A DNA stretch of 13,599 nucleotides from Scatosoma sp045652965 (GCA_045652965.1 JAZOLI010000122.1:1-13599), one strand, 5' to 3'. Positions 6,094 to 13,005 are shown, counted from the stretch's first letter. Numbers and translations: made by a program. Notes: generated by a model from the sequence alone, not told the origin.

Positions 6094-8081
6094 GCGAAGA
6101 AATGAAACGCGAAGAAACGGAAAATAGACCCCGTCCCATTCGTCCTATGCGCGGCGGTAGGGGCATGCCCGTGCCCAAGGGCGCGATTAAAAAAGGCACG
6201 TTTTCCCGCCTTATCAAAACGGTGTTCAAACATTATAAATGGCAGCTTTTGATCGTAGTCGTTTGTATTTTTATCAATTCGGCGAGCAGTCTTGTGTCGT
6301 CGGTGTTTTTGAAAAATGTAATCGACGACGTAATCCCTGCCGGTGTTGCAAACGGCTTTGATTCGATTGCAGGAAAACTAGGCGGCATGGTCGCTGGGAT
6401 CGCAGGCATGTACGTGGTGGTCGTGCTGGCGGCGTTCTTGTATAACCGCATTATGGCAACCGTCACCCAAGGCATGCTTTATCGCTTGCGTGCGGATATG
6501 TTTGCGAAAATGCAAACGCTTCCTATCAAATATTTCGACACGCACGCGCACGGCGAAATCATGAGCACGTACACCAACGACACGGACGCAACGCGCCAGC
6601 TCATCGGACAATCACTTCCCTCTCTTTTGACGAATGGGCTCACGTTGATTATGTCCATTTCGCTCATGCTTTGGTATAGTTTTTGGCTCTCGCTGGTGGT
6701 TGCGCTCTTTACGTTCGCTATGACGTTTATCATCAAAAAGATCGGCGGCGGAAGCGCGAAATATATGGTGGAACGCCAACGCTCGCTCGCTAAGGAAGAA
6801 GGGTTTGTCGAAGAGATGATGAAAGGGCAAAAGGTGGTCAAGGTGTTCACGCATGAAGAAAGGGCGAAAACCGATTTCGACGTGCTCAACAATCAGCTTT
6901 ATCACGATAGTGTGAAAGCAAACACCTACGGAAACATTTTAGGCCCTATCCTTGGCAATATCGGCAATTTTAACTACGTATTTTTAACCATTGTCGGCGG
7001 TTTGTTATTGATGGCAAACGTTTCTAACGTGGGGCTTGAAAGTATCTTCTTCGGCATTAAACCCCTGCAAATCGGTGTGGTTGTGGTGTTTTTGAGTACG
7101 TCGCGTAATTTCACGATGACGGTCAACCAACTCTCCAACCAAATTTCCATGATCGCTATGGGCTTGGCAGGTGCGAGCCGAGTGTTCACGCTTATGGATG
7201 AAGAATCTGAAAAGGACGAAGGCTACGTGACGCTCGTCAACGTGAGAAAGGACGAAAACGGAAACCTGACGGAAACGCAGGAACGCACGGGCGTTTGGGC
7301 TTGGAAACATTATCATAAATCGGATGACACCATCACGTATACTGAGCTGAAAGGGGATATCGTGCTGGATGGCGTAGATTTTGGCTACGTGCCCGAAAAG
7401 CAAGTGCTTTCCGACGTTTCGCTCTATGCAAAACCTGGTCAAAAGATCGCGTTCGTTGGTGCTACGGGCGCAGGCAAAACCACGATAACCAACCTTATCA
7501 ACCGCTTCTACGATATTGGCGATGGTAAAATTCGTTACGACGGCATCAACATCACGAAAATTAAAAAAAGCGATCTTCGTAGATCGCTTGGTATCGTGTT
7601 GCAGGACGTGAATTTGTTTACGGGCACGGTTATGGAAAACATTCGCTACGGGCGTTTGGACGCGACGGATGAAGAATGTATTGCCGCGGCAAAGCTTGCC
7701 AACGCCGACGATTTCATTTGTCGTTTGCCCGACGGCTATCAAACGATGCTTCAAAACAACGGCGCAAACCTTTCGCAAGGTCAACGTCAACTTTTGTCGA
7801 TCGCTCGCGCCGCGGTTGCGGATGCTCCTGCTATGATCTTGGATGAAGCAACTTCTTCGATCGATACGCGCACGGAAGCGCTTGTCGCTGACGGCATGGA
7901 TAAACTCATGAAAGGTAGAACGGTGTTCGTAATCGCGCACAGACTTTCCACCGTTCGCAACGCCGACGCGATCATGGTGCTTGACAAAGGTCGCATCATC
8001 GAACGTGGCACGCACGAACAGCTTATCGAACAAAAGGGCACGTATTATCAGTTATATACAGGCGCATTCGAGTTAGAATAA
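6090..8081 (+). CDS. ABC exporter subunit with catalytic ATP-site residues (YheH/TM288-like partner)
   Basis: A 663-residue partner of the upstream subunit, overlapping it by four bases with an AGGGGGTGA ribosome binding site. It has a charged, Arg/Pro-rich cytoplasmic N-terminus (about 1-35), a six-helix membrane domain (about 45-345) and a nucleotide-binding domain. Motifs are Walker A GATGAGKTT (K463), signature LSQGQ (561-565, with Gln for the first Gly), Walker B MILDEATSSID (D585, E586) and the normal H-loop IAHR (H617). The consensus site therefore uses this subunit's Walker A/B and His with the partner's SGGQ; the degenerate site uses this subunit's LSQGQ. A charged insert (about 378-420, containing WAWKHYHK) sits between the membrane and ATPase domains, and I recall similar linkers in clostridial relatives. 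The stop is TAA, followed by the terminator at 8123-8155. Confidence 0.93.
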   Translation: MSEEMKREETENRPRPIRPMRGGRGMPVPKGAIKKGTFSRLIKTVFKHYKWQLLIVVVCIFINSASSLVSSVFLKNVIDDVIPAGVANGFDSIAGKLGGMVAGIAGMYVVVVLAAFLYNRIMATVTQGMLYRLRADMFAKMQTLPIKYFDTHAHGEIMSTYTNDTDATRQLIGQSLPSLLTNGLTLIMSISLMLWYSFWLSLVVALFTFAMTFIIKKIGGGSAKYMVERQRSLAKEEGFVEEMMKGQKVVKVFTHEERAKTDFDVLNNQLYHDSVKANTYGNILGPILGNIGNFNYVFLTIVGGLLLMANVSNVGLESIFFGIKPLQIGVVVVFLSTSRNFTMTVNQLSNQISMIAMGLAGASRVFTLMDEESEKDEGYVTLVNVRKDENGNLTETQERTGVWAWKHYHKSDDTITYTELKGDIVLDGVDFGYVPEKQVLSDVSLYAKPGQKIAFVGATGAGKTTITNLINRFYDIGDGKIRYDGINITKIKKSDLRRSLGIVLQDVNLFTGTVMENIRYGRLDATDEECIAAAKLANADDFICRLPDGYQTMLQNNGANLSQGQRQLLSIARAAVADAPAMILDEATSSIDTRTEALVADGMDKLMKGRTVFVIAHRLSTVRNADAIMVLDKGRIIERGTHEQLIEQKGTYYQLYTGAFELE

Positions 8082-8087
8082 AAACGA

Positions 8088-8102
8088 GCGGGTGCGACCC
8101 GC
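8088..8102 (+). repeat. Small GC-rich hairpin just after the exporter operon
   Basis: GCGGGT (8088-8093) pairs with ACCCGC (8097-8102) around the loop GCG. The T run is separated from it by GGCGA, so it is a weak terminator candidate at best. It may add to the stronger hairpin at 8123-8155. Confidence 0.4.
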
Positions 8103-8122
8103 GGCGATTTTTAAAGCATTCT

Positions 8123-8155
8123 AAAAGGCTAACGAAAATTTTTCGTTAGCCTTTT
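8123..8155. terminator. Bidirectional intrinsic terminator between convergent operons
   Basis: A perfect 16-base inverted repeat (8123-8138 and 8140-8155) with a GGCTAACG/CGTTAGCC core flanked by A and T runs. Each strand therefore shows a stem followed by TTTT. It lies between the exporter stop on the + strand and the stop of the small gene on the - strand (8157), and should serve both. Confidence 0.85.
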
Positions 8156-8156
8156 A

Positions 8157-8399
8157 CTATCTGAAATATGTATATGTATCAAAACCATCTATCCAAAACG
8201 TTTCATCCAAAAGACGCGGTTTAAAAAGTTTGAAAACCTTTTTTATCCTAAAGCCGTTAGCAGTATCTTTGAAACCATTTTTCGCTTTTAGTAATGCTAT
8301 CGCCTTTTCTGCATTATTCATAGAACTATAAATTCCAATATCTTTATATTCGAAGTGATCTACAAAGTAATGTTTATGAGAAACTTTATAGAATATCAT
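8157..8399 (-). CDS. Small DUF7336-like hypothetical protein
   Basis: An 80-residue protein whose pattern I recognise from a family of small uncharacterised proteins (DUF7336-like): an N-terminal strand with a VSHKHYF stretch, then KDIGIYSSMNNAEKAI, LKAKNGFKD, an FRIKKV strand and a final FWIDGF. It has no signal peptide, membrane segment or catalytic motif, and its molecular function is unknown. The ATG at 8399 is preceded by a modest AAGGAA about 11 bases upstream. The gene starts 28 bases after the phosphatase stop on the same strand, so it is probably the last gene of that operon. It ends in tandem stops, TAG (8159-8157) then TAA (8156-8154), right at the terminator stem. That it is a real gene is likely; the exact family name is from memory. 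Confidence 0.7.
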   Translation of the reverse strand: MIFYKVSHKHYFVDHFEYKDIGIYSSMNNAEKAIALLKAKNGFKDTANGFRIKKVFKLFKPRLLDETFWIDGFDTYTYFR

Positions 8400-8427
8400 T
8401 TTTGTTACGATTCCTTAAACAACGTTT

Positions 8428-9192
8428 TTATACATTCAATTTTTCAAGAAGATTTAAGCCAAGCGATTTGACCATTTCAAGAGCTTTTGCTTCGTTTTTC
8501 TTATCGCAAACGGATTCAGGCTCGTGTGCATCCGCGCCCAAAAGGACGTCGTTTCCCACGTCCGCTGCAATGCGGAAAAACCGTTCGTTTGGATAATGCC
8601 TTTGCGAGCGAATCCCTAAGAGATTGATTTCAAGGGGGATGCCCATTTTTTTCGCCGCCTGACAAAGCCTGCGATATTCTCGTTCAATCGTTTCTTCGGA
8701 GAAAGAATATCCCGCAAGATCGGGGTGAGCGAGATAGAGAAAATCGCCTGTTGCAAGCGCGGATATAACTTGCGAAACGTAAGCTATCAAGCCCAAATCG
8801 TTGCCTGCAAGCCCACGGGAAGAAGTGATGAACGAATATTCATTCCCAAGAAAATGTTGGCCCAAAATCAAATAATCGGGTTTCACTTGGGACAAAAATT
8901 TCATTTCTTCCGCGTGATAATCGGGATAATATTCCAGCTCAAAACCGCACAAAATGCGGATATCTTTTTCATATTCTTTGGCAAGAGAGCGCACGCTTTC
9001 GGCGTATTCAAAAATCTCATCCACTCTCATGCGATGTTCGGAAGGATATTGCCCGCTCGGGAAAACATAGGGGGCATGATCGGAAAAGCCGAGCGTTTTC
9101 ATGCCGCCTGCAATTGCCTGTTCAACGTATTCTCGATCTGTGCCCGACGCGTGATTACACCGCGCCGTGTGCGTGTGATAATTAAAAAGCAT
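8428..9192 (-). CDS. PHP-domain phosphatase, HisJ-type histidinol-phosphatase family
   Basis: A 254-residue PHP-domain hydrolase using a trinuclear metal site; the family includes histidinol-phosphatase, which makes L-histidinol from its phosphate in histidine synthesis. Metal ligands are visible: HTHT (H6, H8), FSDHAP (H39), GFELEY (E85), GQHF (H113), AHPD (H156) and GADAHEP (D221, H223). Length and motif order match HisJ-type enzymes, which are single-domain and unrelated to HAD-type HisB. The ATG at 9192 is 11 bases after the stop of the transporter ATPase gene and has no clear Shine-Dalgarno, suggesting coupling to upstream translation. No other his genes are nearby, so the true substrate may be another phosphate ester. 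Family assignment is firm; the histidinol-phosphate substrate is only likely. Confidence 0.85.
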   Translation of the reverse strand: MLFNYHTHTARCNHASGTDREYVEQAIAGGMKTLGFSDHAPYVFPSGQYPSEHRMRVDEIFEYAESVRSLAKEYEKDIRILCGFELEYYPDYHAEEMKFLSQVKPDYLILGQHFLGNEYSFITSSRGLAGNDLGLIAYVSQVISALATGDFLYLAHPDLAGYSFSEETIEREYRRLCQAAKKMGIPLEINLLGIRSQRHYPNERFFRIAADVGNDVLLGADAHEPESVCDKKNEAKALEMVKSLGLNLLEKLNV

Positions 9193-9203
9193 GTTGTTAG
9201 TAT

Positions 9204-9974
9204 TTATAAAATCTTAGATAAAAATTCTTGTAAGCGTTTGTCTTTGGGGTTTTCGAAAAATTCCTTGGGTGAATTTTCTTCCTTGATAACGCCGTCGTCC
9301 ATAAAGATGATGCGCGTTCCCACTTCCTTGGCGAAACCCATTTCGTGGGTGACGACGATCATCGTCATTTTATCGCGAGCAAGTTCCGTCATAACCTTTA
9401 ACACTTCGCCAACCATTTCAGGATCGAGCGCGCTCGTGGGCTCGTCAAAGAGCATCACGTCCGGTTCCATGGCAAGTGCGCGCACGATCGCGATGCGTTG
9501 CTTTTGACCACCCGAAAGAGTGGGGGGATAGGCGTTTGCCTTGTCTTCTAAGCCTACCTTTTTCAAAAGCGCAAGCGCTTTTTCGTTGGCTTCTTGCTCC
9601 GACATCTTTTTGAGCAAAACGGGTGCAAGCGTGATATTTTTCAAAATAGTTAAATGGGGGAACAAGTTGAATTGTTGAAACACCATGCCGATTTTTTGAC
9701 GGTGCAAATCGATGTTTTTCGTCGATTCCCGTTCGCTTTGTTTGTCGCCTTTGTCGCTTTTTTTGAACACGTATTCCCCTTCAAGCGTAATTTCGCCAAG
9801 GGAAGGCGTTTCGAGCAAGTTTAAGCAACGCAGGAAAGTGGATTTACCACACCCCGACGGGCCGATGACCACGACCACGTCGCCCTTTTTCACGTCGATA
9901 TTCACGCCTTTAAGGACTTCCAAATTGCCGAATTTTTTATGGAGATTACGCACGGAAATGATATTATCGTTCAT
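9204..9974 (-). CDS. Polar amino-acid ABC transporter, ATP-binding protein (GlnQ/HisP type)
   Basis: A 256-residue ATPase that drives amino-acid import at the inner face of the membrane. All motifs are canonical: Walker A GPSGCGKST (38-46, K44), Q-loop VFQQFNLFPH (Q100), LSGGQKQR (153-160), Walker B VMLFDEPTSALD (D177, E178) and H-loop VVTHEMGFA (H210), the last two being the usual wording of the polar amino-acid subfamily. A charged insert (about 70-92) before the Q-loop is slightly longer than in GlnQ but common in Bacillota. Its ATG at 9974 lies inside the end of the permease gene (11-base overlap), with GAGGTTGAG just upstream as ribosome binding site. It is the third gene of the uptake operon after the binding protein and permease. 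Confidence 0.95.
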   Translation of the reverse strand: MNDNIISVRNLHKKFGNLEVLKGVNIDVKKGDVVVVIGPSGCGKSTFLRCLNLLETPSLGEITLEGEYVFKKSDKGDKQSERESTKNIDLHRQKIGMVFQQFNLFPHLTILKNITLAPVLLKKMSEQEANEKALALLKKVGLEDKANAYPPTLSGGQKQRIAIVRALAMEPDVMLFDEPTSALDPEMVGEVLKVMTELARDKMTMIVVTHEMGFAKEVGTRIIFMDDGVIKEENSPKEFFENPKDKRLQEFLSKIL

Positions 9975-10656
9975 TTTTTCTCAACCTCTTTTCCACGTAT
10001 TTGATGGCGAACACCATGATATACACCACGATCAAATAGCACGCGCCAACGATGACACCGCTCGCAAGATAATTAGGAATCGTGCGATAAATGGTGCTTG
10101 CGGCAGCGTTGAGATCGAACGTCAAGCTTCCGGGGGTAGAGCCCACCCAACCGATGATAGAAGTTTCTTTTAAAAGCGCGATCAATTCGTTGCCGATGGC
10201 AGGGATGATGTTTTTGATTGCTTGCGGCAAAATAATGCGGATCATCGTTTGCAACCACGTCAAACCGAGCGCGCGCCCCGCTTCCATTTGCCCTTTATCC
10301 ACCGACGTGATGCCCGCGCGAATGCTTTCGGAAACGTAAGCTCCCGAATTGATGCCGAACGTTAAAATGGCGGCGTAGGGTTTAAAGCCGGGGATTGCGA
10401 ACACGGCGAACACCATGATGAAAAGTTGCAAAGCAACGGGCGTGCCGCGAAAAACGGTGGTGTAGAGATCGCAAATAATTTTGGGGATTTTCAGCCACTT
10501 GTTGTTGGGTGCAATTTTAACGATTGCAACGGTGAAACCGAGAAACAAACCGATTAACGCCGCAACGAACGTGACGATAATAGAGTTTAAAAGCCCCTGT
10601 AAAATATAATTCACGAGCTCGGCGTCTGATAAAATTTTAATGATATCGTTGAACAT
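9964..10656 (-). CDS. Polar amino-acid ABC transporter, permease (HisM/GlnP type)
   Basis: A 230-residue membrane protein with about five hydrophobic segments. The EAA loop that contacts the ATPase is clear: EAGRALGL, then RIILPQAIKNIIPAIGNE. FRGTPVALQ is another hallmark of this family. It forms the membrane channel of the importer. The chosen start is the ATG at 10656 (MFNDIIKI), although no strong Shine-Dalgarno precedes it. The frame also runs back to a TTG at 10686, but that codon lies in the loop and stem of a perfect hairpin (10672-10702) and adds ten non-conserved residues, so I reject it. The 3' end overlaps the ATPase gene by 11 bases. Weak initiation behind a hairpin fits the need for less permease than binding protein. 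Confidence 0.92.
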   Translation of the reverse strand: MFNDIIKILSDAELVNYILQGLLNSIIVTFVAALIGLFLGFTVAIVKIAPNNKWLKIPKIICDLYTTVFRGTPVALQLFIMVFAVFAIPGFKPYAAILTFGINSGAYVSESIRAGITSVDKGQMEAGRALGLTWLQTMIRIILPQAIKNIIPAIGNELIALLKETSIIGWVGSTPGSLTFDLNAAASTIYRTIPNYLASGVIVGACYLIVVYIMVFAIKYVEKRLRKNER

Positions 10657-10671
10657 AATCAGCTTGGATAA

Positions 10672-10702
10672 CGTAGGGAAAGGCAAAACGCCTTTCCCTA
10701 CG
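10672..10702 (-). promoter_or_regulatory. Perfect 13-bp intergenic hairpin between binding-protein and permease genes
   Basis: CGTAGGGAAAGGC (10672-10684) and GCCTTTCCCTACG (10690-10702) are exact inverted copies around a 5-base loop. On the transcribed (-) strand the stem follows the binding-protein stop by 30 bases and precedes the permease ATG by 15. No T run follows, so it is unlikely to be a full terminator. It most likely stabilises the 3' end of the binding-protein message or partly attenuates expression of the rest of the operon, as the malE-malF intergenic element does in E. coli. Confidence 0.75.
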
Positions 10703-10732
10703 CATCGTTTATAAATTTTTATAAAGTTTCAA

Positions 10733-11554
10733 TCAGTTCAAACCCAAATGCTTGTTTACGAGCGCTTGCACACCTGCCTCGCCAAGTTCGGTGAGAACGT
10801 CGTTGATCGCTTTCAAAATTTCAGGTTCGTTTTTGTTTACCGCGATTGCGTAAACGTCGATAGCCGCTTCGTCAGCTTCGCCTTCACCGCCCTTATAATA
10901 AAGGGGAGCGCAAGCCAAATTGTCCTTGCCTGCGATAAGTTGTTTTGCAGGAAGCTCGTCGATGATGAGCACGTCGGAATTCAAACCGATGTCTGCAACG
11001 GCGGAAGCGAGCGCGTCGAAACCAACCTTAGAAGCGTTCGTGCCGTCTAACGTGCCGCCTTCGTCAAGCTCGTCGCCAAGGAACAAATCCGCCGTCGTAC
11101 CATTTTGTACGGCGATTGCCTTGTCTGCAAGAGAATCCCAATAAACTCCTTCCACTTCGTCCGTCGTTTGGCTAACGAAGGTGGATTTTTTCGAAGTTTC
11201 ATAGATAACGTACAAGTTCGCGGTGTAATATTCTTGCGAGAAGTTCACCTTTGCTTGTCTTTCGGGGTTGACGGAAATGCCCGCCGCGCCAACCTTGCAT
11301 TGTTTGCCGCTTGCAACTGCGTCGATAATCGTGTCGAAACCTACGTTTTCAAACACGACCTTTTTTCCAAGCTTTTCGCCTACCATTTCCATGATCTCCA
11401 CGTCCACGCCAACGATTTTGCCGCCAGAAATGTATTCAAAGGGTGCAAAGCCTGCTTCCGTGTAGACAACGAGCTCGTCTTCGCCGCAAGCGGAAAGACC
11501 CAAAGAAGCGAAAGCGGCAACCGCCGCAAGCGTCGATGCGATAATTTTTTTCAT
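10733..11554 (-). CDS. Polar amino-acid-binding lipoprotein (SBP family 3)
   Basis: A 273-residue extracellular binding protein that delivers its ligand to the permease. It begins with KK, a hydrophobic stretch and the lipobox LSAC (C23), so it should be lipid-anchored to the outer face of the cytoplasmic membrane. Family-3 features follow: the opening VVYTEAGFAPFEY, GVDVEIMEMVGEKLG (D51), then ISVNPERQAKVNFSQ with the ligand-carboxylate-binding Arg (R99), and a late strand DVYAIAVNKNEP. The mature protein is acidic. The ATG at 11554 is preceded by AGGAG (11568-11564) nine bases away. It is the first gene of the operon. The amino acid bound (His, Lys, Arg, Gln, Cys or other) cannot be told from sequence alone. 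Confidence 0.94.
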   Translation of the reverse strand: MKKIIASTLAAVAAFASLGLSACGEDELVVYTEAGFAPFEYISGGKIVGVDVEIMEMVGEKLGKKVVFENVGFDTIIDAVASGKQCKVGAAGISVNPERQAKVNFSQEYYTANLYVIYETSKKSTFVSQTTDEVEGVYWDSLADKAIAVQNGTTADLFLGDELDEGGTLDGTNASKVGFDALASAVADIGLNSDVLIIDELPAKQLIAGKDNLACAPLYYKGGEGEADEAAIDVYAIAVNKNEPEILKAINDVLTELGEAGVQALVNKHLGLN

Positions 11555-11598
11555 AACAAATATCTCCTAAAAATAAAATTTTTTGTTTAGTAGAATAT

Positions 11599-11627
11599 AT
11601 TGTAGGCGTATTTGGCAAAAAAGTCAA
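11599..11627 (-). promoter_or_regulatory. Sigma-A promoter of the amino-acid uptake operon
   Basis: Read on the - strand: TTGACT (11627-11622) as -35, 17 bases of spacer, then TACAAT (11604-11599) as -10. This predicts a short leader of about 40 bases before the ATG at 11554, too short for most riboswitches. The gap to the divergent tgt promoter (about 11628-11717) is AT-rich, and I see no clear palindrome in it. Confidence 0.75.
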
Positions 11628-11717
11628 TCGATTTTGAACGAGAAAGGCAAACTTTTATGTTTTTTCCTGCAAGCGGTTTCTTCTTTCTAAGCGAAAATGG
11701 AAAGCTTGAAAAATTCG

Positions 11718-11746
11718 TTGCAATTTTTCAAAAAAAGTGGTATAAT
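11718..11746 (+). promoter_or_regulatory. Sigma-A promoter of tgt (extended -10)
   Basis: TTGCAA at 11718-11723, 17 bases, then TATAAT at 11741-11746, preceded by TGG, giving an extended -10. Transcription should begin near 11753, about 30 bases before the start codon. No preQ1 riboswitch could fit in so short a leader and none is seen. Confidence 0.78.
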
Positions 11747-11783
11747 GTGAACAACGAAAGACAGGACGTACGGAGAAGCCATT

Positions 11784-12914
11784 TTGAACAACGAATATTT
11801 TTCCTTTGAACTTTTAAAAACGGACGAAGAAACGGGCGCGCGCGCAGGCATTTTGCACACGCCCCACGGCGATATCGAAACCCCCGTGTATATGCCCGTC
11901 GGCACGCAAGCAACGGTAAAGGGGGTGTTTCCGCGCGATTTAAAGGAAGCAGGCTCGCAAATCGTGCTTGCCAACACCTATCATTTGTATATGCGTCCCG
12001 GCGACGAAATCGTGAAAAAGGCGGGGGGATTGCATAAATTTATGAATTGGGATAAACCCATTTTGACGGATAGCGGCGGATTTCAAGTGTTCTCGCTTGG
12101 CAAGCTCAACAAAATCACCGATGCAGGCGTGGAATTTTCTTCCAATATCGATGGAAGCAAACATTTCTTCACGCCCGAAAAGGCGATGCAGGTGGAGCAA
12201 AATCTCGGCGCAGATATCATTATGGCGTTCGACGAATGTAGCGAATATGGCTACAACCACGCGCAAGCGGAAGCGGCTATGAAGCGCACGGCGGCGTGGC
12301 TGGAGCGTTGCTATAAATTCCACGATAAGCCCGAGCAGGCGCTTTTCCCCATCGTGCAAGGGAATATGTATAAAGATTTGCGCGCGGAAAGCTTGGCACG
12401 CACCTTGCCGTTCGTCAAACACGGCATTGCCATCGGCGGACTTTCGGTTGGCGAGCCCAAACCGCTGATGTACGAGCTTTTGGAAGATTTGCAGCCCAAG
12501 CTTCCCACCGACGTGCCTAGATATTTGATGGGCGTCGGCTCGCCCGATTGCTTGATCGAAGGCACGCTTCGGGGCGTGGATATGTTCGATTGCGTGCTTG
12601 CAACGAGAATTGCAAGAAACGGCACGGCAATCACTTCCCGTGGTAGAGTGGTGGTGCGCAACGGTAAATTTAAAGAAGATTTCACGCCGCTCGACCCCGA
12701 ATGCGATTGCTATTGCTGTAAAAATTACACGAAAGCGTATCTTCGCCACATGGTCAACACAGGCGAAATGTACGGTGCAATGCTACTCAGCTTGCACAAT
12801 ATCACCTTCCTGCACAAACTGATGAAAGGACTCCGCGATTCCATTTTAGGCGGCTACGTAAAGGAATATACCCGCGAGTTTTATCAAAAATACGGCGGCG
12901 AAGGCAAATGGTAA
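11784..12914 (+). CDS. tgt: tRNA-guanine transglycosylase (queuine/preQ1 tRNA-ribosyltransferase)
   Basis: A 376-residue enzyme that swaps guanine-34 for preQ1 (or queuine) in tRNAs with GUN anticodons, the base-exchange step of queuosine modification. Hallmarks are LTDSGGFQVFSLG (catalytic D96), FDEC (D150-E151), the GIAIGGLSVGEPK loop, the MFDCVLATRIARNG strand with nucleophile D269 (the usual VLPTR reads VLATR), and the zinc site C307-x-C309-xx-C312 with H338. Length is normal for bacterial Tgt. The start is a TTG at 11784, eight bases after GGAG (11772-11775); no ATG or GTG lies upstream in frame. It stands alone, without the queA or yajC neighbours often found beside it. It ends in TAA, before a hairpin at 12925-12955. 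Confidence 0.97.
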   Translation: MNNEYFSFELLKTDEETGARAGILHTPHGDIETPVYMPVGTQATVKGVFPRDLKEAGSQIVLANTYHLYMRPGDEIVKKAGGLHKFMNWDKPILTDSGGFQVFSLGKLNKITDAGVEFSSNIDGSKHFFTPEKAMQVEQNLGADIIMAFDECSEYGYNHAQAEAAMKRTAAWLERCYKFHDKPEQALFPIVQGNMYKDLRAESLARTLPFVKHGIAIGGLSVGEPKPLMYELLEDLQPKLPTDVPRYLMGVGSPDCLIEGTLRGVDMFDCVLATRIARNGTAITSRGRVVVRNGKFKEDFTPLDPECDCYCCKNYTKAYLRHMVNTGEMYGAMLLSLHNITFLHKLMKGLRDSILGGYVKEYTREFYQKYGGEGKW

Positions 12915-12924
12915 AAATTTTTAA

Positions 12925-12955
12925 AATCCCTTGTCAAATCGCTTGACAAGGGATT
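12925..12955. repeat. Perfect 13-bp inverted repeat (hairpin) between tgt and the next ABC gene
   Basis: AATCCCTTGTCAA (12925-12937) and TTGACAAGGGATT (12943-12955) are exact inverted copies around the loop ATCGC. A T run follows only on the - strand, so it is a poor intrinsic terminator for tgt in the + direction. The right arm contains the TTGACA -35 of the next promoter, so it may also act as an operator or insulator. Confidence 0.7.
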
Positions 12956-12971
12956 GTGTATATGATATCAT
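12943..12971 (+). promoter_or_regulatory. Promoter of the final ABC gene, overlaid by inverted repeats
   Basis: TTGACA at 12943-12948, 17 bases, then TATCAT at 12966-12971. The -35 lies in the right arm of the hairpin at 12925-12955. The -10 lies in the palindrome ATGATATCAT (12962-12971), and a further ATATCAT half-site follows at 12976-12982. Such overlap suggests control by a dimeric repressor (inference). The ribosome binding site AAAGGAGTG is at 12992-13000. Confidence 0.7.
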
Positions 12972-12982
12972 TTTAATATCAT
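12962..12982. promoter_or_regulatory. Candidate operator palindrome over the -10
   Basis: ATGATAT (12962-12968) and ATATCAT (12976-12982) form an inverted repeat with a 7-base spacer, and the first ten bases, ATGATATCAT, are a palindrome by themselves. It covers the -10 and the likely transcription start. This resembles a site for a small dimeric repressor, such as GntR/YtrA-type regulators that often accompany ABC-2 transporters. No regulator gene is in the window. Confidence 0.45.
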
Positions 12983-13005
12983 AATCACATCAAAGGAGTG
13001 AAGTT

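Noticed and set aside
7005..8033. Long open frame on the - strand opposite exporter subunit 2
   Set aside because: Antisense shadow of a strongly conserved ABC domain; the translation is rich in His, Arg and Phe and shows no domain.
10657..10686. TTG start at 10686 for the permease
   Set aside because: It sits in the loop/stem of a perfect hairpin and adds residues not typical of HisM-type permeases; ATG at 10656 fits better.
11747..11783. preQ1 riboswitch before tgt
   Set aside because: The leader is only about 30 bases and has neither the C-rich loop nor the A-rich tail of that riboswitch.
11612..11809. Small 65-codon open frame between the divergent promoters
   Set aside because: It overlaps both promoters and the tgt start and has no ribosome binding site or recognisable sequence.
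11940..12749. Open frame of about 270 codons on the - strand inside tgt
   Set aside because: Shadow of tgt, which has every catalytic and zinc residue in place.
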